From Rhodopirellula islandica (GTDB lineage Bacteria > Planctomycetota > Planctomycetia > Pirellulales > Pirellulaceae), in NCBI RefSeq assembly GCF_001027925.1, contig NZ_LECT01000044.1, positions 248,001-312,000 on the forward strand: DNA of 64,000 nucleotides. The letters are read 5' to 3'. Made by a program: the position numbers and the translations under genes. The notes beneath the pieces were generated by a model. It saw only the letters and a list, made by a program, of their open reading frames with translations. It was not told where the DNA came from and searched no databases. This document shows, piece after piece, positions 1-8,862 of the stretch; positions within the stretch are counted from its first letter, which is position 1, and every line of letters begins with the position of its first letter.

Positions 1-828
1 GGCGTGGCGATCGCGATCGATGCGTTGGACATTCAACACGCGACGTCATCGACCATTCCCACCGGGACCGGTGCGATCACGATTGATCATGGCCGCGTTG
101 CTGTGCCTGCGCCTGCCACCGCGGAAATCCTGACGGGTGTGCCGTTGATGGCTTGCGACATCGAATCGGAACTGACCACGCCCACCGGGGCCGCAATCAT
201 CAAGACGCTGGCTCGATCGTTTGGTCCGCCTCCGGCGATGACTCCGTTGCGAGTGGGCTACGGATCGGGAACGCGTGATCTGGAAGGCCAGGCCAACGTG
301 TTGCGGGTGACGCTGGGTGAGCTTGCCGAAGCGAGCTCTTCCCAAGGTCAAATCGAAACCGATCGAGTCACCTTGCTGGAAAGCAACATCGACGATGCGA
401 CGGCGGAGCAGTTGGCCAATGTCAGCGAGCTGTTGATGAACGCGGAAGCGCTCGATGTTTGGCAGACTCCCATCGTGATGAAAAAGGGACGCTTGGCGAC
501 AACCGTCTCGGTGCTGTGCGACGCCGGCCGAATCGGTGCGTTGCAAACGTTGCTCTTCACCCAAACCAGCACGATTGGAATTCGTCGGACGGAGATGAAT
601 CGTTCGAAGCTGGCTCGCGAAAGTCAGACCGTGCAAACGCCGGACGGACCCGCGACGGGCAAGACGGTGCGATTGCCTGACGGAACGCTGCGGTTCTCGT
701 TGGAAAACGACGAGGTCAAACGGTTGTCCGCCGCGACCGGAAAATCAGCCGACCAAATTCGTGCGGAAGCCCAGGCAGCGTTTGCCGGATTGATAGCGGA
801 AGGGCGCGAGCCGTCCGGTCCCGCTTGA
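1..828 (+). CDS. larC: Nickel-pincer cofactor biosynthesis protein LarC, 3' part
   Basis: LarC inserts nickel into the pyridinium dithiocarboxylate nucleotide that becomes the cofactor of lactate racemase and related enzymes. The reading frame is open at the left edge, and about 275 codons are present, so this is the C-terminal two thirds of a protein usually near 400 residues. The family stretch LESNIDDATAEQLANVSELL, with the following region on metal handling and the TSTIGIRR motif, is clear. No frameshift is seen between the C1-like and C2-like parts in what is visible. The stop lies inside one arm of an inverted repeat (803-875). The partner genes larB and larE are not visible here. Confidence 0.85.
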   Translation, partial: GVAIAIDALDIQHATSSTIPTGTGAITIDHGRVAVPAPATAEILTGVPLMACDIESELTTPTGAAIIKTLARSFGPPPAMTPLRVGYGSGTRDLEGQANVLRVTLGELAEASSSQGQIETDRVTLLESNIDDATAEQLANVSELLMNAEALDVWQTPIVMKKGRLATTVSVLCDAGRIGALQTLLFTQTSTIGIRRTEMNRSKLARESQTVQTPDGPATGKTVRLPDGTLRFSLENDEVKRLSAATGKSADQIRAEAQAAFAGLIAEGREPSGPA

Positions 829-875
829 GACTCAACGTGGCAAGTTCTACCGCCGGGCACCGGACGGCTCGCGCC
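803..875. repeat. REP-like inverted repeat across the larC 3' end
   Basis: A 17-base arm at 803-819 is matched perfectly in reverse complement at 859-875, with a 39-base loop. The first arm encodes the last codons of larC and the loop holds its stop codon. It could form a hairpin in the larC transcript, but no T tract follows, so it looks more like a dispersed palindromic repeat than a terminator. Confidence 0.7.
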
Positions 876-945
876 GTGCCGCTACAAAGAGAGAAGCCAG
901 AATTTTTTCGCGCCCCTGCTAGCGGGTGATCTGGCCTGGGGGAGC

Positions 946-2232
946 ATGAACGCAAAAACAACTTCACTCGGCTGCTTGGGTTTGCTGTGCATCGGCCTGT
1001 TGGTGGTGGGGCTCCCGATTGGGCTCCGTCAGTACCGGGTCCAGGCTCAGTTGCTGACCATTGCATCGAACGGTGACCCGGTTTCGCTCTCAGAGCTGGG
1101 GGATCCGACTCCCGTGTCCGTTTGGCCAATGGCGGACAAAGTGGATGCGCGACGGGAGATACTGCAGGTCATCGAGTCGGCGGAAGAACTCGCCAAGACT
1201 CTCCATCCGTATCTGAATTCAGATGCAGCCTACGAATATCAGCAGCCATTGTCGGCGGAACATTTGGTTTTGCTGGAGGATGCTTTTCAACAACATCCAC
1301 AGGTCTTGCCCGCTCTGCGAGACGCGTCGCATTGCCAGCGGTACGCGTGGCCCTCGCCGCTAGCGCCGTCCGGTGTGATGCCGCCCGATCAATACATGCA
1401 AGTCTTGCTGAAAGAAGTCAGCCGATTGCGAATGGTTGGCCGGTTGATGCTCTGTGGTTCTCGGTTTTTGGCGACCAAGGGCAAGGTTGATGAGTCCGCG
1501 ATGCTGTGCGTTGATTTGATGCGTTTGACAGGTTTGCAAGAGACGGGTCCGACAGTCGTTGTTTATCAAACCAACGTTGCGATCCGGCAGTCCGCGATCG
1601 ATCAACTCAATGCGATCATGCAGGTCTCGCCGCTGGATCCCGGCACGCACGCTGCCATCGAAAAAGTGTTGACGGAACGCGAATCGAGCGACGCGTTCTT
1701 GCACACTCTCAAAACCGAACGGGTTTACGGGATCGCTTCGATTCAATCCATGCCCGCGGTGTTGCGGGTGTTTTCGAACCAGATGCCGGATTACTTGGCC
1801 GCGATGCAGAGTCAAATCGACCGAGGCAAAACGCCTCCCTGTGATTGGTCGGCCAATCGTGGTCCACCGACGGAAGTGATGACGCAAGCAGCGATGACGG
1901 CGATGGACTCCTGTCGTGCATCGTTCGAACGAGATCGCATTCGATGTCGGTGCTTGCGGATTCTCAACGCGATCCGAGACAAGGGGCTGACGGCGTCGGA
2001 AGTGAACCTCGATCGGTTGGGTTTGCCGGCCGAGGCAACGCGGGACCCGTATTCCGGCCAAGCTTTGAAGTTCGAGCCTGTCGAGATCGAGCCCGGGCGG
2101 ACAGAACCTGGGCGGACTGAACCAGGGCAACTCGTGTCCGGCGAGGGATGGCGAGTTCATTCTGTGGGGCCAAATCCGTTCCAAAACACCGCGAATCAGG
2201 CGAATGGACAGGATCTGGGACTTGCCCCGTGA
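946..2232 (+). CDS. Membrane-anchored protein of unknown function
   Basis: Not recognised beyond a general planctomycete type. Residues 9-27 form one hydrophobic segment without a clear cleavage site, so the protein is probably anchored with its bulk outside the cytoplasm. The body is helical, with no catalytic motif I can name. Near the C-terminus a DPYSGQALKF stretch and a GWRVHSVGPN stretch resemble the end of a family of Pirellulaceae proteins in which a final segment reads as a value-display motif. Between them a short in-frame microrepeat (EPGRT, three times) suggests replication slippage. A purine-rich GGGGGAG sits just before the ATG and supports this start. Confidence 0.6.
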   Translation: MNAKTTSLGCLGLLCIGLLVVGLPIGLRQYRVQAQLLTIASNGDPVSLSELGDPTPVSVWPMADKVDARREILQVIESAEELAKTLHPYLNSDAAYEYQQPLSAEHLVLLEDAFQQHPQVLPALRDASHCQRYAWPSPLAPSGVMPPDQYMQVLLKEVSRLRMVGRLMLCGSRFLATKGKVDESAMLCVDLMRLTGLQETGPTVVVYQTNVAIRQSAIDQLNAIMQVSPLDPGTHAAIEKVLTERESSDAFLHTLKTERVYGIASIQSMPAVLRVFSNQMPDYLAAMQSQIDRGKTPPCDWSANRGPPTEVMTQAAMTAMDSCRASFERDRIRCRCLRILNAIRDKGLTASEVNLDRLGLPAEATRDPYSGQALKFEPVEIEPGRTEPGRTEPGQLVSGEGWRVHSVGPNPFQNTANQANGQDLGLAP

Positions 2233-2314
2233 GGCGGTGATGGCGGTTTGAGTCGGATGTTAAACTATCCGGCTTGAACTCATCTTCACTCCTCTCACCA
2301 ACGATGCTCCACGG

Positions 2315-4123
2315 ATGAACGCACCCGCCGCCACGAAATTGCCTACTCGCGACGAAGTCGCCGCCAGCGATTGCTGGGACCTGTCCAGCCTGTACGAATC
2401 CCAGGAGGGTTGGCAGGCTGATTTCGACACGTTGACCTCGAAAACCGACACCTTCGAAAGCTTTCGTGGACGCTTGGGCGAATCGGCCCAAGTCATCCGT
2501 GAATTCTTGGATTTCGATGGCGAGTTCGATCGGATGGCAGAACGCTGCGGCACGTACGCGTTTTTGCGAACGACCGAGAATCAATCTGACAGCGATCACC
2601 AGGCTCGCAAGTCGCGGTTTCAAAACTTGGCTGTGAAGGCGTCGCAGGCCAGCAGTTTTGTCCGTCCCGAATTGCTGAGCATCGAACCGGAAAAGATGGA
2701 ATCGTTTTTGAACGATCCGGTTCTGGAACCCTACAAGTTGTTGCTCGAGCGAATCGTTCGGTATCGCCCGCACACGTTGACCGATCGCGAAGAACGTTTG
2801 TTGGCGATGCAAGGCGAGATGGCCGGTGCGGCGGGCAATGCGTTTCGGCAACTCAATGACGCTGACCTGCGGTTCGGTGAGCTGGAAAATGAAGACGGAC
2901 AACGGATGGAGTTGTCGCACGCGACGTTCATCCAGTTTTTGCACAGCACCGATCGCGACGTTCGCAAGAAGGCGTTTGATCAGTACTACCAAGTCTTCTC
3001 GGAACACGAGAACACGCTCGCCGCGACGTTGGCCGGCAGCATCCACCGGGATGTGTACTACGCTCGGGCTCGCAACTACGAGAGCAGTTTGGAAGCGTCG
3101 TTGTTCCCCGACAACATGCCGGTGTCGGTCTACGACAACTTGATCCAAGCGGTGCGAGATTCGTTGCCAGCCGTCCATGAGTACTTGGACGTGCGTCGTC
3201 GCAAGATGAACTTGCCCGACATGCATCACTATGACACCTACGTGCCGATTCTGTCCGGGATCAAAAAGCATCACACGTGGGACCAAGCGGTCGATGTGGT
3301 TTTGAAATCACTGCAACCGCTCGGCGACGAATATGTGTCGACGTTGGAAGCGGGCATGCGTGGACGATGGGCCGATCGTTATCCCAACCGAGGCAAACAG
3401 AGCGGCGCGTTCAGTTGCGGATCATTCGACGGCGACCCGTTCATCTTGATGAACTTCAAAGAGGAAGTGCTCAACGATGTGTTCACGCTGACGCACGAAG
3501 CCGGCCACTCAATGCACAGTTGGTACTCGTCGAAGAACCAACCTTATCAGTACTACGACTACACGATCTTTGTGGCGGAAGTGGCCAGCACGTTCAACGA
3601 ACAATTGCTGTCGCATCACTTGCTTGAGAATGCTCAAGACGATGCCGAGCGAGCCTATTTGATCAACAATGAACTCGACAGCATCCGCGCCACCGTGGTC
3701 CGGCAAACGATGTTCGCGGAGTTCGAAAAGAAGACGCACGAGATGGCGGAAGCCGGTGAGCCATTGACGGTCGCGTCATTCCGCGCGGTGTATCGCGAAT
3801 TGCTCGACGCTTACTTCGGTCCCGATTTCATCGTCGATGATGCGTTGGAACTGGAATGTTTCCGCATCCCTCACTTCTACCGTGCGTTCTACGTCTACAA
3901 GTACGCCACCGGACTCAGTGCCGCCGTGGCTCTCAGTCGTCGCGTGCTCGGTGGCGGCGAATCGGAACTGAATGATTACCTGAACTTCTTGCGTGGTGGT
4001 TGCAGCCAAGACCCATTGGATCTGCTTCGTGGTGCTGGTGTCGACATGACCCAGCCCGAAGCGGTGAAGACGACCTTGGATCACTTCGCCAGTCTTTCCA
4101 AGCAACTCGACGAACTGCTGTGA
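2315..4123 (+). CDS. pepF: Oligoendopeptidase F, M3 metallopeptidase
   Basis: A cytoplasmic zinc peptidase that trims oligopeptides. It is 602 residues, the usual length for the M3B family. The zinc-binding HExxH motif reads THEAGHSMHSW near residue 393, and the third ligand region follows about 25 residues later (FVAEVASTFNEQ). The N-terminal helical lid and the C-terminal GGG..LNDYLNFLRGG segment are also typical. The start at 2315 begins just before the conserved WDLSSLY motif. Its stop overlaps the start of the ABC ATPase gene by four bases (GTGA), so the two are probably translated together. Confidence 0.93.
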   Translation: MNAPAATKLPTRDEVAASDCWDLSSLYESQEGWQADFDTLTSKTDTFESFRGRLGESAQVIREFLDFDGEFDRMAERCGTYAFLRTTENQSDSDHQARKSRFQNLAVKASQASSFVRPELLSIEPEKMESFLNDPVLEPYKLLLERIVRYRPHTLTDREERLLAMQGEMAGAAGNAFRQLNDADLRFGELENEDGQRMELSHATFIQFLHSTDRDVRKKAFDQYYQVFSEHENTLAATLAGSIHRDVYYARARNYESSLEASLFPDNMPVSVYDNLIQAVRDSLPAVHEYLDVRRRKMNLPDMHHYDTYVPILSGIKKHHTWDQAVDVVLKSLQPLGDEYVSTLEAGMRGRWADRYPNRGKQSGAFSCGSFDGDPFILMNFKEEVLNDVFTLTHEAGHSMHSWYSSKNQPYQYYDYTIFVAEVASTFNEQLLSHHLLENAQDDAERAYLINNELDSIRATVVRQTMFAEFEKKTHEMAEAGEPLTVASFRAVYRELLDAYFGPDFIVDDALELECFRIPHFYRAFYVYKYATGLSAAVALSRRVLGGGESELNDYLNFLRGGCSQDPLDLLRGAGVDMTQPEAVKTTLDHFASLSKQLDELL

Positions 4124-5667
4124 CCGACGCTCCCCATCGTCTGGAACTGACCGGAATTCGCAAACACTTTGGATCGACCAAGGCGCTTGATGGCGTGGAC
4201 TTGGTCGTTGGTCCGGGGGAAGTGCACGCGATCATCGGCGAAAACGGTGCTGGCAAGAGCACGTTGATGAAGGTTTTGTCTGGTGCCCATTGCCCGGACG
4301 CCGGTCGGATTCAAATCGATGGGGAAGAAGTCGATCTGAGCAACCCGCGAGCCTCCCAGGCCGCGGGCATCGCGATGATTTATCAGGAGCTGAACTTGGC
4401 TCCCGATTTGTCGGTCGCGGACAACATCACCCTGGGCGACGAACCGTCTCGTTGGGGCGGACGGGGCGGTGGTTGGCTGGATCGTAGCCGGCAAAATGCC
4501 ATCGCCAAGGAAGCTTTGAAGCGGTTGCACTGCGAAGACATTGATCCGGCGCAACCCGTTCGCGAATTGTCGATCGCTCAGCAGCAAATGGTCGAGATCG
4601 CTCGGGCGGTCGTGGCCGATCGCACGCTGAAACTGTTGATCTTGGACGAACCCACGAGCAGCCTGACCCAGGTCGACACCGAGAACCTGTTCGCGGTGAT
4701 CGAGCGACTGAAGTCCGAAGGCGTCAGCGTGCTGTACATCAGCCATTTCCTCGAAGAGTGTCAGCGGATCGGGGATCGCTTCACCGTGCTCCGCGATGGC
4801 GTGACAGCCGGCTCAGGCAGCTTGATGGAAACCGATTCGGACTGGATGCCGATGGATTCCATCGTGCAGATGATGGTCGGTCGAGAGATCTCCGAGCTCT
4901 ATCCCGACCTCGATCACGTTCGCGGCGAACCCGTGTTGCAACTCGAAAACGTTCGCGGGTCACGATTGCCAACCGATGTTTCGTTGACGCTGCATCGCGG
5001 CGAGATCTTGGGGCTGGCCGGGTTGATCGGCGCGGGACGGACCGAAACCGTTCGTGCTCTGTTTGGGCTGGATCGATTGGCGTCTGGCAAAGTCGTCGTG
5101 ATGGGCCGCGAAAATGCGCGACGGGATCCGCAGAAGAGTTGGATCCGAGACGCGATGGGTTTGGTGTCCGAGGATCGCAAGAACGAAGGGTTGTTCTTGG
5201 AACGCAGTCTGACCGAGAACTTGACGCTGACTCGTACGGAGCCTTACCGACGAGGCCCGTTCCTTCGCCGATCGGAAATGAAGAAGGCGACCGAGCACTG
5301 GATGAAAGAATTGGCGGTTCGGGCGAGTGACCCCGATCAGGCGATCGGCGAGTTGTCAGGCGGGAACCAACAGAAAATCGCCTTGGCTCGTTTGCTGCAT
5401 CACGATTGTGAGATCCTGTTGCTCGATGAGCCCACTCGGGGCATCGACATCGGCAGCAAACGCACGATCTATCAAACGATTGGTGAGTTGGCGGCGCAAG
5501 GCAAAGCGATCTTGTTGATCAGCAGTTACTTGCCCGAGTTGCTCGGCGTCTGCGATTCAATCGGCGTGATTCACCAAGGACGCCTGACCGGCATCCGCCC
5601 AGCAAGCGAGTGGACCGAACACAGTCTGCTGACCGAAGCGCTCGGCGCTGCGGCCACAACCGAGTGA
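4120..5667 (+). CDS. Sugar-type ABC transporter ATPase with two nucleotide-binding domains
   Basis: It resembles RbsA/MglA/XylG ATPases, which power uptake of ribose, galactose or other small substrates with a separate permease and binding protein. Two tandem ABC domains are seen. The first has GENGAGKST, a signature reading LSIAQQQMVEIARA and Walker B LLILDEPTSSL. The second has a degenerate Walker A (LIGAGRTET, normal for this family), LSGGNQQKIALAR and LLLDEPTRGID. I place the start at the GTG at 4120, giving 515 residues and a four-base overlap with pepF; the frame is open further upstream inside pepF. No permease or binding protein gene lies next to it, so the substrate is unknown. Confidence 0.88.
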   Translation: MTDAPHRLELTGIRKHFGSTKALDGVDLVVGPGEVHAIIGENGAGKSTLMKVLSGAHCPDAGRIQIDGEEVDLSNPRASQAAGIAMIYQELNLAPDLSVADNITLGDEPSRWGGRGGGWLDRSRQNAIAKEALKRLHCEDIDPAQPVRELSIAQQQMVEIARAVVADRTLKLLILDEPTSSLTQVDTENLFAVIERLKSEGVSVLYISHFLEECQRIGDRFTVLRDGVTAGSGSLMETDSDWMPMDSIVQMMVGREISELYPDLDHVRGEPVLQLENVRGSRLPTDVSLTLHRGEILGLAGLIGAGRTETVRALFGLDRLASGKVVVMGRENARRDPQKSWIRDAMGLVSEDRKNEGLFLERSLTENLTLTRTEPYRRGPFLRRSEMKKATEHWMKELAVRASDPDQAIGELSGGNQQKIALARLLHHDCEILLLDEPTRGIDIGSKRTIYQTIGELAAQGKAILLISSYLPELLGVCDSIGVIHQGRLTGIRPASEWTEHSLLTEALGAAATTE

Positions 5668-6126
5668 GTCATGGGACGCCTCCGCCCCAACGGGACGACT
5701 CTATCTGATTAACGCCGCCCCTTTGGGGCTACCGACATTCGCGCCGTTCTGAAAACCCAGGGCGTTGCCCTGGGCTAGATTAGGCTCGGCCCGTTGGGCC
5801 TGGGGAATGTGCAGCGAAGCTGCATTGTGTCTCCGTCCGCCCCAACGGGGCACCGCTATTTCAGCCCAGGGCAACGCCCTGGGAAACCGGCGGCAAAACC
5901 ACGCCATAGTCCCAACGGGGCGGCCCTATCCATCGCTGTCTGACGAGCGCCGCCTCGTTTCGTTGGGGCGACCGCATCTGTTCTGTTCGGCCCCAGAAAC
6001 CCAGGGCGTTGCCCTGGGCTAAAATGGGCTCGGCCCATTGGGCCTGTGGCGAATCGGGCCTGGAGCGAATCCGTTACGGTGCATTGAATCGTGAATTCGC
6101 TGCTCGAAAACTCACGTAACACACTG
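5668..6126. repeat. Intergenic cluster of short palindromic repeats
   Basis: No gene is seen in this gap. It holds three copies of a 19-base palindrome built on CCCAGGGC...GCCCTGGG, at 5756-5774, 5865-5883 (opposite orientation) and 6000-6018. The first and third are each followed by a second hairpin, GGCCC-GTT-GGGCC or GGCCC-ATT-GGGCC, making an imperfect direct repeat of about 55 bases (5754-5808 and 5998-6052). Short CCCAACGGGG boxes are scattered between them (near 5686, 5840, 5912). Confidence 0.8.
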
Positions 6127-6762
6127 TCAGTCGTTTTGCGGTGTGTCGAAGATGCGGTCGCCGGCGTCGCCGAGGCCGGGGACGATGAAGGCTTGTTCGT
6201 TCAAGCTGGGATCGACCGCAGCGACGAACAGTTTGACGTGGGGGAAATCGTTTGCGACGCGGTCGAGTCCGGGTTGCGACGCGATGATGCTGAGCACGCG
6301 AATGTCTTCGACGCCCCACCGCATCAAACGGCGAACGACCATGTCGATCGAGCCGCCGGTGGCCAGCATCGGATCGAGCACCAAGGCAACGTTCGGTGCA
6401 CCCTTCTTCGGCAGTTTGTCGTAGTAGCCAACCGGTTCGGCAGTTTGCTCGTTGCGATACAAACCGAGGTGCCACACCGAGGCGTCGGGAATCAAATCCA
6501 ACAACGGATCGACCATCCCCAGTCCAGCTCGAAGCACAGGCACGATCCCGATGTCGGTCGCCAGTTCGTGACACGGTGCGTCGGCAACCGGAGTTGGAAT
6601 GGTGACGGGTTGTGTCGGCAAGTCATCCGTCGCGCGAACTCCGATCAACATTGCCAACCGCGAAACCGCCGCGCGGAACTCAGACGGTCGCGTCCGTTTG
6701 TCTCGCAATTGACAAAGGTGATGCGAAACCAAAGGGTGCTGCAAAACGTGAACGTGCGACAT
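6127..6762 (-). CDS. upp: Uracil phosphoribosyltransferase
   Basis: Salvages uracil to UMP using PRPP. From the ATG at 6762 it is 211 residues, the usual length; the frame is open further upstream, but that part has no family similarity. Family marks are PVLRAGLGMVDPLL, GLYRNEQTAEPVGYYDKLP, the PRPP-binding loop VLDPMLATGGS and the C-terminal PGLGDAGDRIFDTPQ uracil-binding segment. It follows pyrC on the same strand with a 306-base gap containing two direct repeats, so the two pyrimidine genes are probably neighbours without being tightly coupled. Confidence 0.95.
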   Translation of the reverse strand: MSHVHVLQHPLVSHHLCQLRDKRTRPSEFRAAVSRLAMLIGVRATDDLPTQPVTIPTPVADAPCHELATDIGIVPVLRAGLGMVDPLLDLIPDASVWHLGLYRNEQTAEPVGYYDKLPKKGAPNVALVLDPMLATGGSIDMVVRRLMRWGVEDIRVLSIIASQPGLDRVANDFPHVKLFVAAVDPSLNEQAFIVPGLGDAGDRIFDTPQND

Positions 6763-7068
6763 GGCTTGGGCTGGTCCCGACGGGTGAGCGTTGAAAGAGT
6801 GGTTGCCAAACCGTTTACGTTTCTGATCGATGTCATCGATGTCAAGGACGTGTTGGTCTTTGAGGTCGAAATCAATGCGACGCTTGCGGTGAGGGGCAAG
6901 TGCGAGTGGACGGTGTCGGGCACTGACTATGGAGTCATGTTTTCCAATGCGACGGGAGGCGGGAGCCTCCGGGGCAGTGCGTTCCAAGGCAGGAGCCTTG
7001 GAACGAGTGACCTAGTAGAGAGCCTCTGGGGCAGTGCGTTCCAAGGCGGGAGCCTTGGAACGAGTGAC
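6763..7068. repeat. Upstream region of upp with a 57-base direct repeat
   Basis: The part next to upp (6763-6940) shows no gene and no promoter I would defend. From 6971 a 57-base unit is repeated: 6971-7027, then 7028-7068. Each holds a 10-base-pair hairpin, GTTCCAAGGC...GCCTTGGAAC (6981-7004 and 7038-7061), followed by GAGTGAC. The second copy ends exactly where the pyrC stop codon begins. Confidence 0.75.
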
Positions 7069-8445
7069 TTAGGTCGGGCCGATGCCATCGGCTGTGTTCC
7101 AGAAGCCGCCGCGGGCGTGATCGAAGGTTGGTTTTTGGCCGCGGATCTTTTCGCGAAAACCGCCGTCGATGGACCACACGATGGAACCGTTCACGATCGT
7201 CGTGACCGGCCATCCGCGAAGAGTCTCGCCGTTCCAGGGGCTCCAGCGGTTCTTCGTGTGTTGGTCTTCGTCGCGAATCGTGCGCTCGGAATTCATGCGG
7301 ACCAACACCAAGTCAGCGTCGTAGCCGTTGGCAATGCGGCCCTTGCCGGTGATGTCCCAGACCCGTGCGGGGGCATCGCTCATCCAGTGAGCAATCTGTG
7401 GCATCGTGACCTTGCCAGCGTTGCATTGATTCAGCATCAACGCCAGCGAGTTCTCGACCGCTGGCAAACCCGATGGTGACTGCGGGTAGGGTTGGGCTTT
7501 TTCTTCCAGCGTGTGAGGCGCGTGGTCGGTCGCGATGACTTGGATGACATCGTCTTGCAGTGCTTGCCAAAGCTTGGCGTTGTCCGCCGCGGTTTTGATC
7601 GAGGGGTTCATTTGAATCCGTGAACCCAAGCGGTCGTAATCATCCACGTTGAAGAACAAGTGGTGTGGGCAGACTTCCGCGGTCAGGTATGGCGATGGAT
7701 CCGCGAGCGACACGAGTTCCGCGCCGGTGGACACATGCAAGACATGAAAACGATGTTGATGCCGACGGGCCAACTCGGTGGCTCGTGCGGTTGAGATCAC
7801 CGCAGCGGCTTCATCGCGGATGCGGGAGTGATCGTGAATGTCGGTGGTCCCGGCCAGTCGTTCCGCGTTGGCTCGCACGGTCGTTTCGTCTTCGCAGTGG
7901 GCGCAGATCGGCAGAGTCGTCTCGGCGAAGATGCGTTCCAAGGCGGCTTGTTCGTCGACCAACAGGTTTCCGGTGCTGCTACCGATGAAGATCTTGATGC
8001 CGGGAACGTTTTGAGCGGCATTCAACTCGGCCACGTTGTCCGGTGTCGCGCCGATGTAGAAGCCGTAGTTGACCAGCGACTTTTCGGCTGCCAGTGCTTC
8101 TTTGGCTTGGACACCTTCGACGGTGACCGCAGGTGGTTTCGTGTTGGGCATTTCCAAGAACGTGGTCACGCCACCGGCGGCACACGCATGAGACGCCGTC
8201 GCCAAGTCTTCTTTGTGCGTCAGACCTGGTTCGCGAAAGTGGACTTGATCGTCGATCACGCCCGGCATCAGGAACAGATCATCCGCTTCGATCAGATGAT
8301 CGCAGGAAGCGGTGGAAGAAGCATCCACGTCGAGAATTTTGCCGTCTTCGATCAAGACGTGGCGAAGGTCGACGGTGCCGGAAGAACTGTGGATGCCATC
8401 GCCAGGCAAAACCGCCTGCGCGTTTCGAATCAGAGTGCGAGCCAT
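7069..8445 (-). CDS. pyrC: Dihydroorotase
   Basis: Cyclises carbamoyl aspartate to dihydroorotate in pyrimidine synthesis. It is 458 residues from the ATG at 8445; the longer frame adds 14 unlikely residues. Amidohydrolase marks include [19 protein letters not shown] near residue 66, [15 protein letters not shown], the HVLHVSTG metal-ligand region, CPHHLFF and ATDHAPHT. The first histidine of the usual HxH pair is glutamine here (QVH). As far as I recall the same change occurs in a whole branch of class I dihydroorotases, so I read it as a subfamily trait and not as loss of function. The enzyme sits upstream of upp on the same strand. Confidence 0.92.
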   Translation of the reverse strand: MARTLIRNAQAVLPGDGIHSSSGTVDLRHVLIEDGKILDVDASSTASCDHLIEADDLFLMPGVIDDQVHFREPGLTHKEDLATASHACAAGGVTTFLEMPNTKPPAVTVEGVQAKEALAAEKSLVNYGFYIGATPDNVAELNAAQNVPGIKIFIGSSTGNLLVDEQAALERIFAETTLPICAHCEDETTVRANAERLAGTTDIHDHSRIRDEAAAVISTARATELARRHQHRFHVLHVSTGAELVSLADPSPYLTAEVCPHHLFFNVDDYDRLGSRIQMNPSIKTAADNAKLWQALQDDVIQVIATDHAPHTLEEKAQPYPQSPSGLPAVENSLALMLNQCNAGKVTMPQIAHWMSDAPARVWDITGKGRIANGYDADLVLVRMNSERTIRDEDQHTKNRWSPWNGETLRGWPVTTIVNGSIVWSIDGGFREKIRGQKPTFDHARGGFWNTADGIGPT

Positions 8446-8862
8446 CAAGGAGACCAAGCTGAAAAGACCAAACCGGACGAGTGTCAATGTTTGGTTGTCA
8501 GTCTAGCACCGATGCGTGGGCTCATCGTGACCCAACGCGTCATGAATCACGGTTCGCCGCCATTTCAGCGACGCATGCGATTTAGCCACCGATTCGAATG
8601 CGAAGCAGTCGGGAGCGAATCTCTGGTGTTGGTTTTCGCTTCGCTCAGCAACCTCTCCCGAAACGAAGTTTGGGGAGAGCGACGCCGTTCAGGCGTACGC
8701 GAGGGTGAGGGCCGTGCAAGGGAAGCGGCGCGTGTTGCCCTCCCCCGAAAATCTCGCTGAACGCTCGCTTTCCGACCCCTCCCGCTGGGCGGTCGGGGTT
8801 CTCAAGACGCTGCTGGCACAGCATTTAAAAACTGCACGACCTCTTCGCGGCCGGGCCTCAGG
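8446..8862. other. Intergenic gap upstream of pyrC, downstream of the ThuA-domain gene
   Basis: No coding region is supported. The half nearest pyrC (8446-8650) is featureless to my eye apart from likely pyrC upstream signals. The other half is filled by copy A of a dispersed repeat (8651-8848). Confidence 0.6.
8651..8848. repeat. Dispersed intergenic repeat, copy A
   Basis: About 200 bases closely matching 38533-38731 and more loosely 11653-11822. Shared blocks in order are GAAACGAAGTTTGGGG, CGACGCCGTTCAGGCGTACG, GGGAAGCGGCGCG, CCCTCCCCCGAAAATC, CTCGCTGAACGCTCGCTTTC, CGACCCCTCCCGCTG, GTCGGGGTTCTCAAG, and CTGGCACAGCATTTAAAAAC. It ends next to the stop of the minus-strand ThuA-domain gene. 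Confidence 0.85.

Noticed and set aside
1964-3286. A 440-codon open frame on the minus strand opposite the unknown gene and pepF
   Set aside because: It spans two plus-strand genes and an intergenic gap, and has no recognisable domain.
8230-8260. Dihydroorotase with a missing metal-binding histidine (QVH for HVH)
   Set aside because: The same change is, as far as I recall, a shared trait of a large branch of active class I dihydroorotases, and all other motifs are intact.
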